Assembly: GCA_005881085.1 (NCBI GenBank)
Contig: VBGU01000036.1
Span: 1 to 10,227, forward strand
DNA length: 10,227 nt
DNA from: Chloroflexota bacterium
GTDB lineage: Bacteria > Chloroflexota > Limnocylindria > P2-11E
Direction: 5' to 3'
How positions within the stretch are numbered: position 1 is the stretch's first letter; each line of letters opens with the position of its first letter. The position numbers were made by a program, and so were the translations under genes. Positions 1 to 6,169 of this stretch are shown piece by piece. Under the pieces are notes generated by a model. It was not told the DNA's origin. It did not search any database and worked only from the letters and a program-made list of their open reading frames with translations.

Positions 1-1
1 A

Positions 2-304
2 GTGAAATCTGAGGGTGCGTCAGTCGAGGTCCGAAGTGCCGGAGCACGCAACGGACTGGCGCAGACGATCGCGGACCGGCTGGCGGAGCGGGCCTTTACG
101 GTCTCGACCGTGAGCGACGGCGCGACCGGCCGCTCCGCCGTCCTCGTTCGCAACAGCTCGAAGCGCTACACAGCGAACGCGCTGGCTCAACAACTTGGTG
201 GACTGCCGGTGGACGCCCTCTCCGGCAGCGAGACGACCGCCGCAGACATCGTCGTCCGAGTCGGCTCGGACTTCAGAGGGCTCGCGACTGACCTAGCGCG
301 CTAA
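2..304 (+). CDS. C-terminal end of a LytR_C-domain (probable LCP family) protein, 5'-truncated by the window
   Basis: The visible 100 residues resemble the LytR C-terminal domain (LytR_C). They open with a strand of the type VEVRSAGARNGLA, where the family has V-x-V-x-N-G-S-G-x-x-G-L-A, then a helix (IADRLAERAF), a second strand (FTVSTV), a region with ALAQQLGG, and a closing strand before VGSDF. This domain usually follows the LytR-CpsA-Psr (LCP) catalytic domain, which ligates cell-wall polymers to peptidoglycan outside the membrane. The catalytic part would lie left of the window. The GTG at position 2 is probably an internal valine, because the domain normally sits at the end of a longer protein. 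The stop is TAA at 302-304. A stand-alone LytR_C protein is possible but less likely. The domain call is moderately sure; the LCP assignment is inferred. Confidence 0.7.
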   Translation: MKSEGASVEVRSAGARNGLAQTIADRLAERAFTVSTVSDGATGRSAVLVRNSSKRYTANALAQQLGGLPVDALSGSETTAADIVVRVGSDFRGLATDLAR

Positions 305-496
305 GCACACGCGTCGCGGCGCGGGTGGCACGGGGGAGCGGGTTGCGCGCGAGCCGCTAACCGGCCGCGCCAGCGGTGAGCGGAACCAAGTGGTGGGGAG
401 CGGACCGGTAGGCGAGCGCGCGACCCCGACCCGCTACGCGGTCAGGGCCCCTACCCCTGGGACAGGACCCGCGCCGCGGAGCCGCTCTGGATCGCG
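305..496. other. GC-rich convergent intergenic gap with hairpin potential
   Basis: This 192-base gap lies between the ends of two convergent genes. It contains several short inverted repeats: CCGCT 354-358 with AGCGG 372-376; a stem of CCC/GGG plus GACC/GGTC spanning about 425-447; and CCGCG/CGCGG at 469-479. None is followed by a T-run on either strand, so a canonical intrinsic terminator is not shown, although the gap is where both transcripts should end. I could not match it to tRNA, SRP RNA, tmRNA or 6S RNA. An unrecognised structured RNA cannot be excluded. Confidence 0.35.
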
Positions 497-760
497 CTAG
501 GTCTTCTTCTTCGCTCTCTCGATGCGCTCGCGGTCGGCGAGCGCGTCCTTCACCGTACCGAACTTCGAGAGCGTCGCACGGCGGTCGTCCTGCACGCCCT
601 TGCGAAAGGCCGGGTCGCTGGAATTGCGGCGGGCGAGATCGGCGTCGCGGCCGGCGGCGTCGATCGCACGCACGATGCGACCGAGAGCGTTCGGCTTCTT
701 GAGCTTCTTCTTCGGGGTCAACGTTTGAGTCTGCCTCTTGTGCTTCGCACGTCGCAGCAA
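497..760 (-). CDS. Small basic protein of unknown function
   Basis: The frame encodes up to 87 residues and is rich in Lys and Arg, especially at the two ends (a PKKKLKKP stretch near residues 16-23 and AKKKT at the terminus). It has no Cys or Trp, no membrane segment and no signal peptide. The middle looks helical and highly charged. I do not recognise a family. It follows ilvE on the same strand; the TTG at 760 begins one base after the ilvE stop, so translational coupling is possible. An alternative TTG at 721, giving about 74 residues, has AGAGG 12 bases upstream and may be the true start. There is no ATG or GTG start near the beginning. The opposite strand also has an open frame here, but it is shorter and less plausible. 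Whether this is a real gene is uncertain. Confidence 0.45.
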   Translation of the reverse strand: MLRRAKHKRQTQTLTPKKKLKKPNALGRIVRAIDAAGRDADLARRNSSDPAFRKGVQDDRRATLSKFGTVKDALADRERIERAKKKT

Positions 761-761
761 G

Positions 762-1730
762 CTATCGCTTGTAAACCGGCATGACCCACGCGCGGTATTG
801 CGGCGCCTTGCCGCGAACGGCGTCGAAGTAGATCTCGCTCACCTTCATCGTGATCGGTCCGCGCTCGCCGTTGCCGATGGCGCGGTGGTCGATGCTCGTG
901 ACCGGCGAGATCTGCGCGCCTGTTCCGCAGAGGAAGACCTCGTCGGCGACGTAGAGCTCGGTGCGGTCGACCTGCCGGATCGCCGTCGGGATCCCGTTGT
1001 CGGCGGCGATCCTCAGAACGCATGCCCGCGTGATCCCCTCGAGGATGTTGTCGGTCCCAGGCGGAGTAATCAGCGTCCCGTCGCGGACAAGGAAGAGGTT
1101 CTCGGCGCTTCCTTCGCTCACGTGGCCGTCCTGCGTCAATACGATCGCCTCGTCGAAGCCCGCCTCCTGCGCCTCGGTCTTCGCGAGAGCCGCGTTCACA
1201 TAGGCGCCGGTGATCTTGCTCCGCGCCGGGATCGCATTGTCGTCGGTGCGACGCCAGCTCGAGACGCTGCAGGAGATCCCTCGATCGATGTCGATGTACG
1301 TCCCGAACGGGACCGCGAAGACGGTGAAGGCGTCCTCGAGGTCGTGCAGTCGGACGCCGATGACCGGGCTCGACTTGTACGCGATCGGTCTGATGTAGGC
1401 GTCCTCGCGGTAATTGCATTTGCGAAGGAGCTCGAGCGTGATGCCGACCAGATCGTCGGCGGTGTAGGGCAGCCCGATCCGCATGATCCGGCAGGACCGG
1501 TGCAGCCGGAGATAGTGCTCCTTGAGGTGCAGTGCGTACAGCTGCTCGTCCTCAGCGTTCCAGTAGGCACGGATGCCCTCGAACACGCCTGTCCCGTAGT
1601 TGAAGGCGTGCGTCAGGACGCTCACCCTGGCGTCCCGCACTGGAATGAATTCCCCGTCGAGGAAGGCAAATGCGCTATCTGGGGCGGCGCCCCGCCGCAG
1701 CGATGTCGGTCTGGTCAGCTCCTGCACCAT
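762..1730 (-). CDS. ilvE: Branched-chain-amino-acid aminotransferase (PLP fold type IV)
   Basis: This enzyme catalyses reversible transfer of an amino group between Leu, Ile or Val and 2-oxoglutarate, the last step of branched-chain amino acid synthesis, in the cytosol with pyridoxal phosphate. The 322-residue protein has the family signatures in order: NYGTGVFEGIRAY (about 44-56), the RPIAY segment with Arg at about 114, the catalytic lysine in SKITGAYVN (Lys172), the SEGSAENLF motif whose glutamate (about 206) contacts the PLP ring nitrogen, and GTGAQISPV (about 269-277). Length fits the roughly 300-330 residues usual for bacterial IlvE. I chose ATG at 1728-1730 because AAGGAG lies 7 bases upstream; a GTG two codons earlier would sit only one base from that site. 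A D-amino acid aminotransferase or aminodeoxychorismate lyase is less likely given the BCAT-type FEGIRAY and GTGAQ motifs. No other ilv or leu genes are visible. Confidence 0.94.
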   Translation of the reverse strand: MVQELTRPTSLRRGAAPDSAFAFLDGEFIPVRDARVSVLTHAFNYGTGVFEGIRAYWNAEDEQLYALHLKEHYLRLHRSCRIMRIGLPYTADDLVGITLELLRKCNYREDAYIRPIAYKSSPVIGVRLHDLEDAFTVFAVPFGTYIDIDRGISCSVSSWRRTDDNAIPARSKITGAYVNAALAKTEAQEAGFDEAIVLTQDGHVSEGSAENLFLVRDGTLITPPGTDNILEGITRACVLRIAADNGIPTAIRQVDRTELYVADEVFLCGTGAQISPVTSIDHRAIGNGERGPITMKVSEIYFDAVRGKAPQYRAWVMPVYKR

Positions 1731-1737
1731 GCCCACA

Positions 1738-1743
1738 CTCCTT
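1738..1743 (-). promoter_or_regulatory. Ribosome binding site of ilvE, decides the start
   Basis: AAGGAG on the minus strand, 7 bases before the ATG at 1730. Just upstream a short hairpin can form (CGGCC, loop GAGC, GGCCG, on the minus strand at about 1747-1760), placing a stem directly against the ribosome binding site. Confidence 0.8.
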
Positions 1744-1896
1744 GCTCGGCCGCTCGGCCGAACGAGCTTTGGACCGGCTCAACGCACGCCCCGTGCCGAC
1801 CCGCTTCCGCCATTGTGACAGGATTACTCGCGGTCAGACCGCCGGTGTGACCCCTTAGACACCGCGGTGCGTACCTGCTCCATGGAGGTGCGTGTC
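1744..1896. promoter_or_regulatory. Divergent ilvE / tctC promoter region with TGAC-type half-sites
   Basis: This is the only divergent gap in the window, so promoters for both the ilvE and the tct transcripts should lie here. I see no convincing -35/-10 pair; TAGACA at 1856-1861 is a weak -10 candidate for tctC. There is an imperfect operator-like pattern: TGTGAC occurs at 1814-1819 and again at 1846-1851, 32 bases apart (about three helical turns). Between them GGTCA (1832-1836) forms an inverted pair with TGACC (1848-1852). These could be sites for a regulator of tricarboxylate uptake, but no regulator gene is present in the window. Confidence 0.35.
1884..1888 (+). promoter_or_regulatory. 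Ribosome binding site of tctC, decides the start
   Basis: GGAGG lies 8 bases upstream of the ATG at 1897. It favours that start over an in-frame GTG at 1867, which would place ten extra residues in front of an otherwise typical lipoprotein signal peptide. Confidence 0.75.
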
Positions 1897-2931
1897 ATGT
1901 CGAGGCCCGCGATTCGGATAACGGCGCTCCTAGCGGCCGCGCTCGTCACCCTCTCGGCTTGCGCCACGGCCAATGCCCCGTCGGCGACACCGACCAGTTC
2001 GGGATCAGCCACGGCAGCGGCTTCGGTCCAACCGACCCATCCGGTCGAGTTCGTCATCAGCACGGCACCCGGCGGTGGTTCAGACCTTTACGCGCGCGCG
2101 ATGGCGACCATCATCGAGACCAAGAAGTTTTCCCCGCAGCCGGTGACACCGCTCAACAAAGAGGGCGGCTCCGGTGCCGTCGCGTTCCAGTACGTCTACG
2201 AGAAGACCGGCGACATGCATTACGTGATGATCACCCTCAACAGCTTCTTCACGACCATCATCACGCAGAAGCTCGCGTTCAAAGCGACGGACTTCACTCC
2301 CGTCGCCAACCTCGCCCTCGACCCCTTCTTCCTCTGGGTCAACGACGACAGCCCATGGAAGACAGGGCAGGACTTCATCAACGCGGCGAAAGAGAACTCG
2401 CTCACGGTCGCCGGCACCGGCGCCAAGCAAGAGGACGAGGCGCTCTTCCGCCGGATCGAAGACACCATGAAGACGAAGCCCTTCACCTATCTCAGCCAGA
2501 CGTCGGGCGCGACGGTCGCCGCGGCGGTCGCCGGTCACCAGGGTGGCGTGGTGGCGTCCGTCAACAACCCGAGCGAGGGTCTCACCCTCTACCAAGCCAG
2601 CCCGAAGAAGCTTCGACCGCTCTGCGCGTTCATGCCGGCGAGCCCAACGACGCCGATCTACTCGACCCTACCGACATGCTCGTCGCAAGGGATTCCGATC
2701 GACGACTACTTCATCATGCGCGCGATCATGGCGCCGCCAGGGCTGTCCCAGGCGCAGCAGCAGTTCTGGATCGACGTGTTCAAGAAGGTCTACGACTCCG
2801 ACGAATGGAAGAAGTTCATGAGCGACAACGCGCTTCAGCCGAGCTTCAAGTCGGGTCTCGAGTTCCGGCAGTTCATCCTGCAGTACCAGCAGCTCCATCA
2901 GGACATCGCGACGAAGTTCAAGTGGGTCTGA
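1897..2931 (+). CDS. tctC: TctC/Bug-family solute-binding lipoprotein of a tripartite tricarboxylate transporter
   Basis: This extracytoplasmic binding protein captures a carboxylate (citrate or a related di-/tricarboxylate) and hands it to the TctAB membrane complex. The 344-residue product starts with a short basic n-region, a hydrophobic core and a lipobox LSAC with Cys22, so it should be lipid-anchored; a Ser/Thr/Ala-rich linker follows to about residue 47. Family motifs follow: APGGGSDLYARAMA (57-70), the GGSGAVAFQYV loop (90-100), and TDFTPVANL (131-139). A C-terminal helical region (about 286-344) completes the usual fold. ATG 1897 is chosen because of GGAGG 8 bases upstream. It is the first gene of a tctCBA set, with tctB starting 10 bases after its stop. 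Lipid anchoring differs from the free periplasmic form common in proteobacteria and suits a monoderm. The family is well supported; the exact substrate is not predictable. Confidence 0.92.
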   Translation: MSRPAIRITALLAAALVTLSACATANAPSATPTSSGSATAAASVQPTHPVEFVISTAPGGGSDLYARAMATIIETKKFSPQPVTPLNKEGGSGAVAFQYVYEKTGDMHYVMITLNSFFTTIITQKLAFKATDFTPVANLALDPFFLWVNDDSPWKTGQDFINAAKENSLTVAGTGAKQEDEALFRRIEDTMKTKPFTYLSQTSGATVAAAVAGHQGGVVASVNNPSEGLTLYQASPKKLRPLCAFMPASPTTPIYSTLPTCSSQGIPIDDYFIMRAIMAPPGLSQAQQQFWIDVFKKVYDSDEWKKFMSDNALQPSFKSGLEFRQFILQYQQLHQDIATKFKWV

Positions 2932-2941
2932 TCACGGCCAC

Positions 2942-3469
2942 GTGAGGCCGTACCAGGTAGCGACGGCGGCGGCGATCGTGATGATCGCCGCCGTCGCCAT
3001 GTTCGATTCCCGCGCCGCGTTCAGTCCGTCCGCCGGCACTCAGGTGGGGGACGTCGGGGCGCGCTGGTACCCGTTCTGGGCCGCCGCGATCATGGGCGTC
3101 GCTTCCGTCGTGGTCGCGTACCGCGCCCTCACCACGCCGCAGGGGACCGAGGGCGCGTTCGAGGGAGCACGCAGCTTATTCGCGGTCCTGAAGCTTGCGG
3201 TCCCGATGCTCGTGTACGCGCTCCTCATCGCCGGGGTCGGCTTTCGGACGACCGACTTCACGTACTCGATCGTGCCGCCGTTCGGGTTCTATCTGGCGAC
3301 CGCGCTCTACATGGGTCTTTTCGCGTGGTGGCTCGGCCGCTACAAGATCTGGTGGGTCGCCGCGATCACCATCGCGTTCCCGATCGTCATCTTCGCCGTG
3401 TTCGAGATCGGTTTCCGCGTGTCGCTGCCGAAGAGCTTCCTCTACACCTCCGGCCTTCTTCCTTTCTAG
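2942..3469 (+). CDS. tctB: TctB small membrane subunit of the tripartite tricarboxylate transporter
   Basis: This is the small integral membrane component that pairs with TctA to move the substrate delivered by TctC. The protein is 175 residues with about five hydrophobic segments: roughly 5-21, 43-61, 83-101, 115-131 and 136-158. The ARWYPFW stretch (40-46) before the second segment is typical of TctB (DUF1468). Length matches the usual 150-180 residues. The start is GTG, 10 bases after the tctC stop. No good Shine-Dalgarno is visible, so coupling to tctC translation is likely. The first codons lie within a strong stem-loop (2960-2997). TctB sequences diverge widely, so the call rests partly on its position between tctC and tctA. 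Confidence 0.87.
   Translation: MRPYQVATAAAIVMIAAVAMFDSRAAFSPSAGTQVGDVGARWYPFWAAAIMGVASVVVAYRALTTPQGTEGAFEGARSLFAVLKLAVPMLVYALLIAGVGFRTTDFTYSIVPPFGFYLATALYMGLFAWWLGRYKIWWVAAITIAFPIVIFAVFEIGFRVSLPKSFLYTSGLLPF
2960..2997 (+). repeat. Strong stem-loop in the first codons of tctB
   Basis: The left arm 2960-2977 and right arm 2983-2997 are complementary over 15 base pairs. There is one 3-base bulge (GGC, 2971-2973) and a 5-base loop (GTGAT). The arms are GCGACGGCGGC plus GATC on the left and GATC plus GCCGCCGTCGC on the right. The stem begins 29 bases after the tctC stop. There is no T-run after it, so it is more likely an mRNA-stabilising or translation-tuning element than a terminator. Part of the symmetry comes from alanine (GCG/GCC) codons, so a chance origin is possible. 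Confidence 0.5.
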
Positions 3470-5026
3470 ATGGAGGTATTCGGGCAGCTCGCCGGCGGCT
3501 TCGCGGTTGCCCTTCACCCGATCAACGTGGCGATGCTCTTCGTCGCGGTCGTGCTCGGTCTGGTCATCGGAGTGCTGCCGGGGCTCGGCGGGACGAGCGG
3601 CGTCGCGATCCTCCTACCGATCACCGTCTTCATCGCGCACGGCTCGCTACCGGGTTCGGACGCGACCACCGCGATCATCTTCCTCGCGGGGATCTACTGG
3701 GGCGCTCTCTTCGGAGGGGTCATTACTTCGATCCTCTTCAACATCCCCGGCGAGCCGTGGGCGGTCGTGCTTCTCTTCGACGGCTTCCCGCTTGCGAAAC
3801 GCCTCGGGAAGCCAGGGCTCGCTCTCGCGAGCTCCTTCGTCTCGTCGTTCCTGGGCGCGCTCGTGTCCACGATCCTCTTCACGTTCTTCGCGCTACCGAT
3901 CGCGCTGAAGGCGCTTGAGTTCGGACCGGCCGAGCTGTTCGCGGTCTTCGTGCTCTCGTTCGCGACGCTCATCGGGCTCGGGGCTGAGGCGCCGATGAAG
4001 AGCCTGGCGATGCTCGCCCTCGGCCTGCTTCTCGCCGCCGTCGGGTTCGACACGATCACCGGGGAGCAGCGGCTCAACTTCGGGCAGATCTCGCTTCTCT
4101 CGGGGATCAGCTTCGTCCCCGTGACGATCGGACTCTTCGGCATCGGCGAGATCCTCGCCTCGGCCGAGGAGCAGGGCATCGGATTCGTCGAGAACATCTC
4201 CGCGAAGCTCGGACTGCGAGACGTCTTCGAAGCGGTCCGGGAGCTACGCAAGCGTCTCCGCCTGGTCCTCTCGAACGCGATCATCGGGTTCTTCTTCGGC
4301 GTGCTCCCCGGCCACGGCGCCACAGCGGCGTCGTTCCTCGGCTATGGCCTCGCGCGTCAGTACTCGAAGAACAAGGAGAACTTTGGCAAGGGCGAAATCT
4401 CCGGGATCATGGGCCCGCAGGCCGCGGCCGACTCAGCAGGCGTCGCTTCGCTCGTCCCGATGATCACGCTCGGCATCCCGGGCTCACCGACCTCCGCGGT
4501 GATCATGGCCGGCCTCTTCATCTGGGGCCTCCAGCCCGGACCGGTCCTGTTCATCCAGCATCCCGACTTCGTTTGGGGCCTCATCGCGAGCATCTACCTC
4601 GGGCACCTCCTGACCTTCATCCTCTGTCTGCTCGCGGTGCCTCTCCTCGCGATGATCATGCGGGTGCCGTACGCGATCATCACGCCGTTCATCGTCGTGA
4701 TCTCGATCATTGGCTCGTACTCGCTCAACAACAGCATGCTCGACGTATTCATCACCGTGATCTTCGGGCTTATCGGTTACTGGTTGCGGAAGATGAAGTA
4801 CCCGCTCGCGCCGCTCGTGGTCGCGCTCGTCCTTGGGGACTCGACGGAGCGGGAGCTTCGGAAGGCGCTGATCGCGGGTCACGGGAGCCCGCTCTATTTC
4901 TTCAATAGCGGCCTCTCCACCGTACTGATCCTTCTCGCGGTCGTGCTCGTCGCCATACCGCTCATCCGGACGATTCGCGCGCGCCGGCGGGGCGCCGCGC
5001 CGCCGGCAGCCGTCGCCCATCCCTAG
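3470..5026 (+). CDS. tctA: TctA large membrane subunit of the tripartite tricarboxylate transporter
   Basis: This is the large polytopic subunit that forms the transport path for the carboxylate, driven by an ion gradient in characterised members. The 518-residue product has the two-half organisation of the family. The first half carries GVLPGLGGTSGVAILLP (34-50), AGIYWGALFGG (73-83) and the SILFNIPGEP loop (87-96). The second carries GVLPGHGATAASF (277-289), GIMGPQAAADSAGVASLVP (312-330) and TLGIPGSPTSAV (333-344). About 10-12 membrane segments follow from hydrophobicity. The length of about 500 residues is normal for TctA. The ATG follows the tctB TAG with no gap (TAGATG). No clear Shine-Dalgarno is visible, so reinitiation is likely. 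The C-terminus ends in an Arg/Ala/Pro-rich cytoplasmic tail, encoded by DNA with a GC-rich inverted repeat. Confidence 0.95.
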   Translation: MEVFGQLAGGFAVALHPINVAMLFVAVVLGLVIGVLPGLGGTSGVAILLPITVFIAHGSLPGSDATTAIIFLAGIYWGALFGGVITSILFNIPGEPWAVVLLFDGFPLAKRLGKPGLALASSFVSSFLGALVSTILFTFFALPIALKALEFGPAELFAVFVLSFATLIGLGAEAPMKSLAMLALGLLLAAVGFDTITGEQRLNFGQISLLSGISFVPVTIGLFGIGEILASAEEQGIGFVENISAKLGLRDVFEAVRELRKRLRLVLSNAIIGFFFGVLPGHGATAASFLGYGLARQYSKNKENFGKGEISGIMGPQAAADSAGVASLVPMITLGIPGSPTSAVIMAGLFIWGLQPGPVLFIQHPDFVWGLIASIYLGHLLTFILCLLAVPLLAMIMRVPYAIITPFIVVISIIGSYSLNNSMLDVFITVIFGLIGYWLRKMKYPLAPLVVALVLGDSTERELRKALIAGHGSPLYFFNSGLSTVLILLAVVLVAIPLIRTIRARRRGAAPPAAVAHP

Positions 5027-5038
5027 AGTTCAAGCGCC

Positions 5039-6112
5039 ATGGGCATGATCGACATCGCGCTGATCGTCGGCGCGTTCGTCCTCATCCTCGTCGGCGCCGA
5101 GGTATTCACGAACGGCGTCGAGTGGCTGGGCCTCAAGCTGCGCATAAGCGAAGGCGCCACCGGCAGCATCCTCGCGGCGCTTGGCACAGCCACCCCGGAG
5201 ACACTGATCCCGGTCGTCGCGATCCTCTTCACGAACACCACCGACTCGGACGAGATCGGCGTCGGCGCGATCCTCGGTGCGCCGTTCATGCTCGGCACCC
5301 TCGTGCTGCTCCTCATCGGCATCACGGCATTCGTGCTGCGGAAGAAACGCAAGCGCGACACATTGCACGTCGACGCGCCGCACGCGCTCCGCGACCTGTC
5401 GTTCTTCCTCGTGCTTTACGCGGTCGCGCTCGGGCTGGCCCTGCTGCCACCGGACCTCCACTTCCTGAAGGGGTACCTCGGCTGGATCTTCATTCCCGCG
5501 TACGTCCTCTACCTCTTTCTTGTGCTGCGCGCGCCGCGGCGGACCGCCGAGGACATCGAGGAGGAGATGGAGGAACGCGAGGCCTTCGACCAGCTCACGT
5601 TCATGTCGCTCCTGGGGCGGATCGGCATCACAATGCGCGACGCGACACCACCGCTCTGGCTCGTGCTGACGCAAACGCTCGTCGCATTCGGTGCGATCGT
5701 CCTGGGCGCGCGGTTCTTCGCCGACTTCGTGGAGGACTTCTCACACGCGATGCACTTCAACACCCTCCTCGTGGCGCTGATCCTCGCGCCGCTCGCCACA
5801 GAGCTTCCGGAGGCGGCGAACTCACTCATCTGGACGCGCGACAGCAAGGACGTGATCGCGCTCGGTAACGTCACCGGGGCGATGGTCTTTCAGTCGACCT
5901 TCCCGGTCACGATCGGCGTCCTGCTGACCCCGTGGCAGCTCGGGCAGTTTGGGACGGTCGCGGCCGTTTTTGCCCTTCTCTCGGGCCTGCTCATCTACGT
6001 GCAGCTCCGCATGCGGGCGCGCGAGAACGCGCTCCCGCTGTCCTCGCTCATGGTCGGCGGAAGCCTGTACGTCGTGTTCATCGGTTACGTCCTGTGGAGC
6101 GTGCTGGCCTGA
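5039..6112 (+). CDS. CaCA-family sodium/calcium exchanger-like membrane protein, atypical motifs
   Basis: This is a predicted cation antiporter of the Ca2+/cation antiporter (CaCA) superfamily, 357 residues in the membrane. Two inverted alpha-repeats are visible. The first is GAEVFTNGVEWLGLKL (19-34) with GTATPE (49-54); the second has ATELPE (253-258) followed by ALGNVTGAMVF (274-284). The two acidic residues expected to bind the cation, Glu54 and Glu258, are kept. Other polar positions differ from the usual GTSxPE and GNxxGSN patterns (GTATPE, ATELPE, GAILGAP, GNVTGAM), so ion choice may differ from Ca2+. The halves are joined by a charged loop (about 165-205) with an acidic stretch, EDIEEEMEER. 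The ATG is 12 bases after the tctA stop; a second in-frame ATG lies two codons on. There is no clear Shine-Dalgarno, and TAGAGT at 5024-5029 could be a -10 box for a nearly leaderless transcript. It is probably the last gene of the tct operon. Confidence 0.8.
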   Translation: MGMIDIALIVGAFVLILVGAEVFTNGVEWLGLKLRISEGATGSILAALGTATPETLIPVVAILFTNTTDSDEIGVGAILGAPFMLGTLVLLLIGITAFVLRKKRKRDTLHVDAPHALRDLSFFLVLYAVALGLALLPPDLHFLKGYLGWIFIPAYVLYLFLVLRAPRRTAEDIEEEMEEREAFDQLTFMSLLGRIGITMRDATPPLWLVLTQTLVAFGAIVLGARFFADFVEDFSHAMHFNTLLVALILAPLATELPEAANSLIWTRDSKDVIALGNVTGAMVFQSTFPVTIGVLLTPWQLGQFGTVAAVFALLSGLLIYVQLRMRARENALPLSSLMVGGSLYVVFIGYVLWSVLA

Positions 6113-6114
6113 CC

Positions 6115-6158
6115 TAGAATCGCCGCGTCGCGCGGCCGCGCGATGAATTGAGGGAGGT
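6115..6158 (+). promoter_or_regulatory. Candidate promoter, 16-bp palindrome and ribosome binding site of the BMP operon
   Basis: TAGAAT at 6115-6120 resembles a -10 box, though no good -35 is seen (CTGTGG at 6092-6097 at best). Eight bases on, TCGCGCGGCCGCGCGA (6128-6143) is a perfect 16-bp palindrome, close to where transcription would begin. It may be an operator or a 5'-UTR stem. AGGGAGGT (6151-6158) is the likely Shine-Dalgarno, 11 bases before the ATG at 6170. Confidence 0.4.
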
Positions 6159-6169
6159 CGGACGAGGCA

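Noticed and set aside
305..496. tRNA, SRP RNA, tmRNA or 6S RNA in the left gap
   Set aside because: I found no TTCGA-type T-loop, no GGAAGCAGC-like SRP loop and no tmRNA start or tag pattern on either strand.
1731..1736. GTG at 1734-1736 as the ilvE start (two extra codons)
   Set aside because: It leaves only one base between AAGGAG and the start codon, whereas ATG at 1728-1730 has the proper 7-base spacing.
738..1850. A 370-codon open frame on the plus strand antisense to ilvE
   Set aside because: Its translation has no recognisable motif and is rich in Arg, Asp and Val as expected for a shadow frame in GC-rich DNA. The minus strand here encodes a textbook aminotransferase.
1867..1896. GTG at 1867 as the tctC start
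   Set aside because: It would add ten residues before the signal peptide and lacks a ribosome binding site; ATG 1897 has GGAGG at 8 bases.
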